7,697 nt of DNA from an uncultured bacterium. Its GTDB lineage: Bacteria; CSSED10-310; CALFER01. The notes under the pieces are model-generated. The model saw nothing but the letters and a program-made list of their open reading frames with translations. It was not told the origin of the DNA and made no database searches. The translations under genes were made by a program, and so were the position numbers. Shown piece after piece: positions 1 through 4,990 of the stretch. The stretch is taken from the NCBI GenBank assembly GCA_937951895.1, contig CALFER010000043.1:1-7697 (forward strand), in the 5' to 3' direction. Numbering within the stretch: position 1 is the first letter of the stretch; the number at the start of each line of letters is the position of its first letter.

Positions 1-822
1 AACTACAACAAACTGCCGACGACAGGGATCATTGCGAGCCGCGGATGTCCCTATCGATGTCGCCATTGCAGCAAGGGTGTCTGGGGCAACACGGTGCGTT
101 TTCGCTCGGCGCGTTCGGTATTCAACGAGATCAGCGACTGTGTCGAGCGATTCGGAATCCGGGATTTCAGATTTTACGACGATGTGCTGACGTTGCAGGA
201 AGGCCCGCTGGATATGTTGTGTCAGCTCATCATCGAAAACAACCTGCGGATCAGCTTCAATTGTTACAGCCGGATCGATCAGATCTCCCCGGACCGATTG
301 AAACTGATGCGTCGTGCCGGCTGCTATCACATCAAGTTTGGTGTCGAGTCATCATCACCACGTGCAATCGCGCTGTCCAATCGGAATACAACTGCTGACG
401 ATGCATTTCGGGCGATTCACATGACGAAGGATGCCGGAATCCTCGTCAAAGCGACTTTCATCATGGGGATGCCGGGAGAAAATGAAAACGATTTCGATCG
501 CACCATCGCGCTCGCGTGCGCGCTCAAACCGGACCTTGTCTCGTTCGGACTCTTCACGCTGTTTCCCGGAAGCAATTTCTACCGGCGAATCACCCATGAG
601 AACGATCTGGAACTGCGCAACAGCATCTTACCACCCGAGATCGTTCTTCCTTACATAAGCGCGGCATATCTGAAGTTCTATTTTTCGTTCGGTTTCATCA
701 CGGGAAAGATCCGGTTCCTGGCTCGTCGGCCGGGAATGTGGATTTCCGAACTGAGGCGTATCACCAGAGGGATCGTGACACTCGGATGGTTTTTCGTCCG
801 GCGGTCATTCAATCAGGCTTGA
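1..822 (+). CDS. B12-type radical SAM enzyme, C-terminal part (5' end outside window)
   Basis: The reading frame is open from base 1, so the start and the upstream part are missing; 273 residues are visible. The first residues carry a CxxxCxxC cluster motif (GCPYRCRHC, cysteines at bases 46-48, 58-60 and 67-69), which binds the 4Fe-4S cluster that cleaves S-adenosylmethionine. Further along are FYDDVLTL, a GVESSSP segment in the place of the usual GIESGS (SAM contact), and IMGMPGE, all typical of the BchE/MiaB-like Elp3-fold group. Family members usually have an N-terminal cobalamin-binding domain, which would lie upstream here. The last 70 or so residues are rich in aromatic and basic residues (FYFSFGF, GWFFVRR) and may form amphipathic helices lying against a membrane. 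The substrate cannot be read from the sequence; related enzymes methylate or rearrange lipids, tetrapyrroles and natural products. The gene ends in TGA, 39 bases before the kinase gene, and probably shares its transcript. Confidence 0.88.
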   Translation, partial: NYNKLPTTGIIASRGCPYRCRHCSKGVWGNTVRFRSARSVFNEISDCVERFGIRDFRFYDDVLTLQEGPLDMLCQLIIENNLRISFNCYSRIDQISPDRLKLMRRAGCYHIKFGVESSSPRAIALSNRNTTADDAFRAIHMTKDAGILVKATFIMGMPGENENDFDRTIALACALKPDLVSFGLFTLFPGSNFYRRITHENDLELRNSILPPEIVLPYISAAYLKFYFSFGFITGKIRFLARRPGMWISELRRITRGIVTLGWFFVRRSFNQA

Positions 823-836
823 AACCTGCCCGTCAC

Positions 837-865
837 AGGATATATCGACGATGGTGCATGTATGA
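837..865 (+). promoter_or_regulatory. Possible translation-coupling mini-ORF ahead of the kinase gene
   Basis: The kinase start at 862 has no Shine-Dalgarno sequence at normal distance. The only purine-rich match nearby, AGGA at 837-840, sits 10 bases before a different ATG at 851. That ATG opens a five-codon frame (Met-Val-His-Val-stop) whose TGA at 863-865 overlaps the kinase ATG as ATGA. Ribosomes ending on the mini-ORF could therefore restart on the kinase gene. This is inferred from spacing only; reinitiation directly from the radical SAM gene is the simpler alternative. Confidence 0.3.
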
Positions 866-3225
866 ACGATTCGACCAAACCCTTGTCCGGATCCCAACAG
901 GATCTATCGACAACGTGGAATACGGGCACTGAGATCCTTCCCGGATATACGGTTCAGAAACTGCTCGGGTCCGGAGGATTCGGACAGGTCTTCCTCGTTG
1001 ACAGACGGATCTCAGGCCAGACGTTCCATTTCGCCGTGAAGATCCTGCATGGCAACATCGGAGAGGACACGGAACAGGGCAAGGCGTTTTTAAGGGAGCT
1101 GCGCACATGGATTGAACTGCCCACGCATCCGAACATTGTTCGCTGTCGATTCCACCGATGGATTTCAGGCAGACTCGCGATCTTTTCTGATTACATGGAT
1201 GGACGCTCGCTGCACGAGTGGATTGCCGAGCGGAAACTCTGTTCTCTGGAATCGATCCTGGATGTTTCGCTGCAGATCGCCCGTGGAATTGAGGCTGCTC
1301 ACGATCAGGGCGTCATCCATCAGGACATCAAGCCCTCCAATGTCATGCTCACGTCCGCGCAAGAAGCAAGAATCACGGATTTCGGCCTCGCCGGGTCGAC
1401 TCTCGATGCTCTTCAATCTCATCTTGAAACCACCCGGGGATCGACCGGACTCATCAGTTCCCGTGGATTCACGCCCGCATTCTGTTCTCCGGAGCAAGCC
1501 AGCGGTCTCCGCGTCAATCGGAAGACCGATATCTGGAGTTACGGATTGACCATTCTACAGATGTTCGCGGGAAGGATCACCTGGCGCTTCGGACCCATGG
1601 CTGCGATAGCGCTGGATCAGTATCTGATGAACAATCCTGACGCTGTTCTTCCCCGCATGCCGGATTCCATTACGTCAATATTGCGCTGGTGTTTTCAGGA
1701 ATCGATCGACAAGCGCCCGCAGAACATGCGCGCTGTCATCGACGCGTTGACCGACGCTTACGTGGAGCTGTTCGGGAAGAAACCACAAAGTGCCGCTTCT
1801 GAATCGTCAGGTCGCATGGTGGATCCACCGGAGTATCTCAGGGCCCACGAGAATGGGATGAAGTGGGAAGACCCCGTCAGACTTCTCGGCGAGGCGGTCC
1901 GGGATGCAACAAATGGACAGACCGAACTATCGGCAGAGGGTACGATTCCGCGTTCACGCCGAGCCCAGGCGCTGCTCGATATCGAAGTGTATGATATTGC
2001 GATCCGGGAGTTGCATTTCGCAGCGAGGTTCGACGATCGCTTCCAGTTCCCCCTCGCGGTTGCCCTCATGAACAAGGGCTGCATTCTCCATATCACTCAT
2101 GATCCGAACTCCGCGGATACACTCTACGTGCAAGCGGAAACGATCCTGCGAAAGCACATCCATGAACGCGCCGCCGCACGAAAACTGATCACTCTTCTGA
2201 TGTGGCGCGGTCTCGCGGCTGATGCACTCAATCGCTATGCAGACGCTGAACGCATTAATTGCGAACTCCTGTCATTGAACGAATCGCTAGCGGAATGCTT
2301 CTCTTCCGAGAACGATCGAATCCATGCAAGACTCAGCGCACTTATGAATCTCGGATCGAATCACTTCGATCAGAACCGGCTGGAGATCGCGATCGAAATC
2401 AATCAAACCGCGGATCTCCAGGCAACCTCGGCGCTCACGGCAGATCCCGGAAACTCCGATTTTCGAGAAATTCTGGCTCGGGTGAAGATGAATCTCGGGT
2501 TGGTGTACCTCAGACGGACGGACCTTGACGACGCCGAACGGCTGGTACATGAAGCTGTTGCGTTTTTCGAGGATCTGAAGACCCGGTCGCAGGATACCGT
2601 CATCCGCAAGAGCCTCGCCAAATCACGCATGAACCTAGCGGTCATCATCTCAATGAAAGGCTCGCATGAGGAATCCATACGGATTCTCGATGAATCCATT
2701 GCAGATTTCGAGTCCATTGCGTCTCCGGAATTTCCAGGCGAGTTTTCACGGCTCAGGCTCGCAGCGATGTTCAACAAGGCTATGGCACAATGGTTTTTAG
2801 GACAGGCAGAATCCGCGATCGAGTTACTCGTATCGGTCGAACGACGGTTGGAGGAATTCGTGTATCTGTATGGTCAGGATACCCTGTTGATTCGCCTGGG
2901 AGCAGTCATCTCGGAGATCGCGCAAATCCTGCTCGACCAGCGCCAATACGACAAAGCCTCGGGGTTCATCGAGCAGGCGATCGGTGTCCAATCCGAGATC
3001 GTGACGAAGCATGGAACGATCCAGTCGAAACTGAATGTAATCAACGCCGTGACGATGAAAGCAGAATGCCTGGCGGCATCCGGAAAACCGCTCGATGCTC
3101 TCGCATCGGCTACAATCGCATCGAATCTCATCGAATCCTTCCCGGATCAGACCGATTCAACTCTCGATCAGTTCAAGGCGCGGATTCAATCGATTCGGCA
3201 GATCGTACCGGATTCCCTCGTTTAA
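862..3225 (+). CDS. Cytoplasmic Ser/Thr protein kinase with TPR-like repeat tail
   Basis: This is a 787-residue eukaryotic-type (Hanks) kinase that phosphorylates Ser/Thr residues on unknown partners. The kinase domain spans about residues 29-300. It shows the glycine loop GSGGFGQV (36-43), ATP lysine K60 in AVK, helix-C glutamate E79, catalytic loop HQDIKPSN (D155, K157, N160), DFG (D173), SPE (209-211), DIWSYG (D223) and R285. All key residues are present, so it should be active. The arginine of the usual HRD is glutamine, making it a non-RD kinase. The DFG-to-SPE stretch is long and rich in Ser/Thr (TTRGSTGLISS). Residues about 395-775 form TPR-like helical repeats and probably bind proteins. 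I see no signal peptide or membrane segment, unlike PknB-type receptors. ATG 862 is the only good start: the frame upstream is open back to the TGA at 820-822 but offers just a CTG. It is probably co-transcribed with the radical SAM gene. Confidence 0.93.
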   Translation: MNDSTKPLSGSQQDLSTTWNTGTEILPGYTVQKLLGSGGFGQVFLVDRRISGQTFHFAVKILHGNIGEDTEQGKAFLRELRTWIELPTHPNIVRCRFHRWISGRLAIFSDYMDGRSLHEWIAERKLCSLESILDVSLQIARGIEAAHDQGVIHQDIKPSNVMLTSAQEARITDFGLAGSTLDALQSHLETTRGSTGLISSRGFTPAFCSPEQASGLRVNRKTDIWSYGLTILQMFAGRITWRFGPMAAIALDQYLMNNPDAVLPRMPDSITSILRWCFQESIDKRPQNMRAVIDALTDAYVELFGKKPQSAASESSGRMVDPPEYLRAHENGMKWEDPVRLLGEAVRDATNGQTELSAEGTIPRSRRAQALLDIEVYDIAIRELHFAARFDDRFQFPLAVALMNKGCILHITHDPNSADTLYVQAETILRKHIHERAAARKLITLLMWRGLAADALNRYADAERINCELLSLNESLAECFSSENDRIHARLSALMNLGSNHFDQNRLEIAIEINQTADLQATSALTADPGNSDFREILARVKMNLGLVYLRRTDLDDAERLVHEAVAFFEDLKTRSQDTVIRKSLAKSRMNLAVIISMKGSHEESIRILDESIADFESIASPEFPGEFSRLRLAAMFNKAMAQWFLGQAESAIELLVSVERRLEEFVYLYGQDTLLIRLGAVISEIAQILLDQRQYDKASGFIEQAIGVQSEIVTKHGTIQSKLNVINAVTMKAECLAASGKPLDALASATIASNLIESFPDQTDSTLDQFKARIQSIRQIVPDSLV
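2044..3165 (+). repeat. Eight ~47-residue TPR-like repeats in the kinase tail
   Basis: A short helix motif of the form hydrophobic-Met/Asn-Leu-Gly/Ala recurs through the kinase tail: ALMNKG, LLMWRG, ALMNLG, VKMNLG, SRMNLA, AMFNKA, VISEIA and VTMKAE. Taking the last small residue of the motif as anchor (A734 in the eighth), the units sit at residues 406, 450, 498, 546, 593, 640, 687 and 734. The steps are 44, 48, 48, 47, 47, 47 and 47 residues (about 141 bp). Each unit continues with a second helix such as DDAERLVHEAVAFFE. This is a TPR-like helix pair with about 13 extra residues over the canonical 34. The DNA copies have diverged, so the repeat is visible only in the protein. Confidence 0.7.
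3222..3225. other. Interlocked stop codons of two convergent genes
   Basis: The kinase gene ends with TAA at 3223-3225 (+). The propeller gene ends with TAA on the minus strand, read from 3224 to 3222. Both lie in the palindrome TTAA, so the genes overlap by four bases with no spacer. I found no hairpin followed by a T-run close to either end; the best nearby inverted repeat, ATGGA/TCCAT at 3242-3257, has only five pairs. Confidence 0.95.
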
Positions 3226-4823
3226 AAGTAGCCCCAACCGAATGGACATGTATCCATCTGCCCCAGCAATTCCGTCATCCCGGGATTGGTCATCGCCGAT
3301 ATAAAGCTGACGCCTGATCCTTCGCCGGCGGTATATGGCCAGGCAAACTCGGGAATGACGATCTGTTGCGAAAAGCCCGTCGGTACAGATAGGGTGTAAT
3401 GATCAAACGCAGAAAAACCGGGAGCAAAATAATAACTGCCCATGACTTCGAGCAGAACGAACAAGGGGATACCGGTCATGGGAGCGCCCGGATTACACAG
3501 TGTCACAGAACACGAGAATGTATCGCCTGGAGTAAAATAATCCGAGGGCATCTCGATCGTGACCCCCAGGGTTTCGCATTCGGGGGGGAATCCCAGAGCG
3601 AACAGGTCGCAGGTGCCGCCGTTGCCTGAAAAAAACAGCATACCGTCGGAAATCGACACCTGAGAAGTCGGTTCGACTTCGTACCCGATCGGAAAGGTGC
3701 GGATCAGCGATCCGTTGGATTCACGAATCGCGTACATGTTTGTGTCGGACAGGAAGTAAATGACTCCGTTGGCCATGGTTGGCGAGACGATCGCATCGTA
3801 CCCCGTATACTGCCATTTCGGTGATCCGTCAGTCAGATTGAAAGCGTACAGGAACGGGTCGGTTGCAAGCAGAATCGTTCCGGTCGCCGGGTTGATCGCG
3901 AGTGAACCGGTTGATGGTCGGCCGGGTGAAAACTGCCATTCGACGGCCATTGTATCGAGGTCATAGACCACGAGTGTGCATAATGTCTGGGACATGGCAT
4001 CATCGTCGGCATAGAGAACCGCGATGTAACCGTTGCTGATCGAGATCCAGACAACTTCGGGGAAAGTCATGCCCGCGGGGCGTGCAAGTGTGCCCGTCAC
4101 CTGGTGCAATTCCGGATCGATACGCGTGACGCGCTCCACCCATGACTCCCCGTCGGTCGTCGCACAGTAGACGGCATTCCCCTCGACAAGTATCTGTTCT
4201 CCGGATAGCGCGATACTGTGCGTCGCCGGTCCCATGTACCATTTGACAGCCCCTGTCAGACGATCCAGTGCGTACAGTTTTCCGGAATTCGGGCCGAAAG
4301 GCACCTCCGGCATGTAAACGGTGTTGCTTGCTTCATCCACCGTCACGATTGTCGTTTGATTGTACCCGAGATCGAACTGGAGGGGGGAATGCCAGATTTC
4401 CTCGCCTGTCAACCCGTTCAGGCAGTAAAGCGTGTAGAGATTGATATGACTTTCGAGATACAGGATGTTGCCGCCGGTCGTTACCGTGGGTTGCGGGGAC
4501 CAGACAGTATTGCCGTTCCCGAATCCCCATTTCGCCTCACCAGTCCTCATATCGTTCGCCAACATCGATCCGGAAGCACTTGCCGAGAAGACCATTCCGT
4601 TCGCGACGGCCGGAGCCCGAGAGATCACGCTGAAATATCCGTCATCGCAACCGATTCCCCATGCTCGGATCAGATTGGGCACTGTCGATTCATCGAGCAG
4701 GGTTTCGGAGGCATTACAGCCTGAAAAACAGTTGTCTGCTCCGAAATGATACCAGGCGGCGCTCACCATCTGCGGAACGATCAAGAGACATACGCTGATG
4801 CACCCGATCAGTACTCTCATCAT
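3222..4823 (-). CDS. Secreted PQQ-repeat beta-propeller protein with C-terminal Ig-like domain
   Basis: This 533-residue exported protein starts with a Sec signal peptide: MMR, a hydrophobic stretch to about residue 20, and a likely cut after VSA (22). The frame runs back to another ATG at 4979, but that would bury the signal peptide behind 52 charged residues and cover both promoters, so ATG 4823 with its Shine-Dalgarno sequence is chosen. Residues about 60-412 hold PQQ/YVTN-type blade motifs: NDMRTGEAKW, LNGLTGEEIW, LYALDRLTGAVKW, VYDLDTMAVEW and LYAFNLTDGSPKW, suggesting six to eight blades. No cofactor or enzyme signature is evident, so a scaffold or binding role is as likely as dehydrogenase activity. 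Residues about 418-533 look like a beta-sandwich domain (SDYFTPGDTFSCSV, PLFVLLEV). Cysteines C32/C36 and C405, C416, C437, C443 and C526 could form disulfides outside the cell. No lipobox in a usable place, anchor helix or sorting signal is visible. Confidence 0.85.
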   Translation of the reverse strand: MMRVLIGCISVCLLIVPQMVSAAWYHFGADNCFSGCNASETLLDESTVPNLIRAWGIGCDDGYFSVISRAPAVANGMVFSASASGSMLANDMRTGEAKWGFGNGNTVWSPQPTVTTGGNILYLESHINLYTLYCLNGLTGEEIWHSPLQFDLGYNQTTIVTVDEASNTVYMPEVPFGPNSGKLYALDRLTGAVKWYMGPATHSIALSGEQILVEGNAVYCATTDGESWVERVTRIDPELHQVTGTLARPAGMTFPEVVWISISNGYIAVLYADDDAMSQTLCTLVVYDLDTMAVEWQFSPGRPSTGSLAINPATGTILLATDPFLYAFNLTDGSPKWQYTGYDAIVSPTMANGVIYFLSDTNMYAIRESNGSLIRTFPIGYEVEPTSQVSISDGMLFFSGNGGTCDLFALGFPPECETLGVTIEMPSDYFTPGDTFSCSVTLCNPGAPMTGIPLFVLLEVMGSYYFAPGFSAFDHYTLSVPTGFSQQIVIPEFAWPYTAGEGSGVSFISAMTNPGMTELLGQMDTCPFGWGYF

Positions 4824-4830
4824 GGACCTG

Positions 4831-4838
4831 CCTTTCTT
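4831..4838 (-). promoter_or_regulatory. Shine-Dalgarno of the propeller gene (fixes its start)
   Basis: On the minus strand AAGAAAGG lies seven bases before the ATG at 4823, an ideal spacing. A second ATG follows directly (4820-4818) and is also possible at ten bases. Either choice places the signal peptide at the N-terminus and rules out the longer open frame from 4979. Confidence 0.75.
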
Positions 4839-4865
4839 GTCGAACTGAATCCATTGATGCCGCTG

Positions 4866-4894
4866 TCTATAACAAATATTGCGACTCGTCGCAA
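4866..4894 (-). promoter_or_regulatory. Candidate sigma-70-type promoter of the propeller gene
   Basis: On the minus strand a -35 box TTGCGA (4894-4889, 4/6 to consensus) is separated by exactly 17 bases from a -10 box TATAGA (4871-4866, 4/6). The -10 box is preceded by TGT, an extended -10 element. Transcription would start near 4859, giving a leader of about 36 bases. The elements are imperfect, but spacing and position both fit. Confidence 0.5.
4879..4894. repeat. 16-bp dyad over the -35 box, candidate operator
   Basis: TTGCGACTCGTCGCAA consists of two perfect 7-bp inverted arms (4879-4885 and 4888-4894) around a two-base centre. The loop is too short for an RNA hairpin, so a site for a dimeric DNA-binding protein is more likely. 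One arm is the whole -35 hexamer of the minus-strand promoter, so a bound protein would block RNA polymerase there. It lies about 60 bases upstream of the plus-strand -10 box. Confidence 0.45.
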
Positions 4895-4951
4895 ATGTAT
4901 CGGGTCTTCCGCTGACCGGAGCGATTTTCCGGATCCTGGCACCGCGATTTA

Positions 4952-4960
4952 TGCTATTAT
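4952..4960 (+). promoter_or_regulatory. Candidate extended -10 promoter of the synthetase gene
   Basis: TGCTATTAT is a TGn extended -10 with a 5/6 hexamer match (TATTAT at 4955-4960). No convincing -35 box is found at 16-18 bases upstream, which extended -10 promoters can tolerate. Transcription would begin near 4967, leaving a leader of about 24 bases that carries the Shine-Dalgarno sequence. Confidence 0.5.
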
Positions 4961-4979
4961 CGCCGTGATCATTTTTCAT

Positions 4980-4985
4980 GGGAGG
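4980..4985 (+). promoter_or_regulatory. Strong Shine-Dalgarno of the synthetase gene (fixes its start)
   Basis: GGGAGG sits five bases before ATG 4991. An in-frame GTG at 4985-4987 is two codons earlier, but its first base is the last base of this ribosome site, so it cannot be the start served by it. ATG 4991 is therefore preferred. Confidence 0.85.
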
Positions 4986-4990
4986 TGTTC

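Noticed and set aside
820..861. The kinase frame is the same as the radical SAM frame, with only one TGA between them, suggesting readthrough or a split fusion gene.
   Set aside because: The 13 codons in between show no conserved-looking coding sequence. Both proteins look complete at the junction, and a stop-free stretch of this length is expected by chance.
3242..3257. Inverted repeat ATGGA/TCCAT just after the kinase stop as a terminator.
   Set aside because: It has only five pairs, three of them A-T, and no T-run follows. It also lies within the coding sequence of the propeller gene.
4800..4823. Lipobox-like LIGC near the start of the propeller protein, suggesting a lipoprotein.
   Set aside because: The cysteine is residue 8, before the hydrophobic core rather than after it, so it lies inside the signal peptide. 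A VSA-A cut at residue 22 fits better.
4824..4979. Longer start (ATG 4979) for the propeller gene, adding 52 residues.
   Set aside because: The extension is highly charged, hides a clear signal peptide and covers both candidate promoters. ATG 4823 has a well-spaced Shine-Dalgarno sequence.
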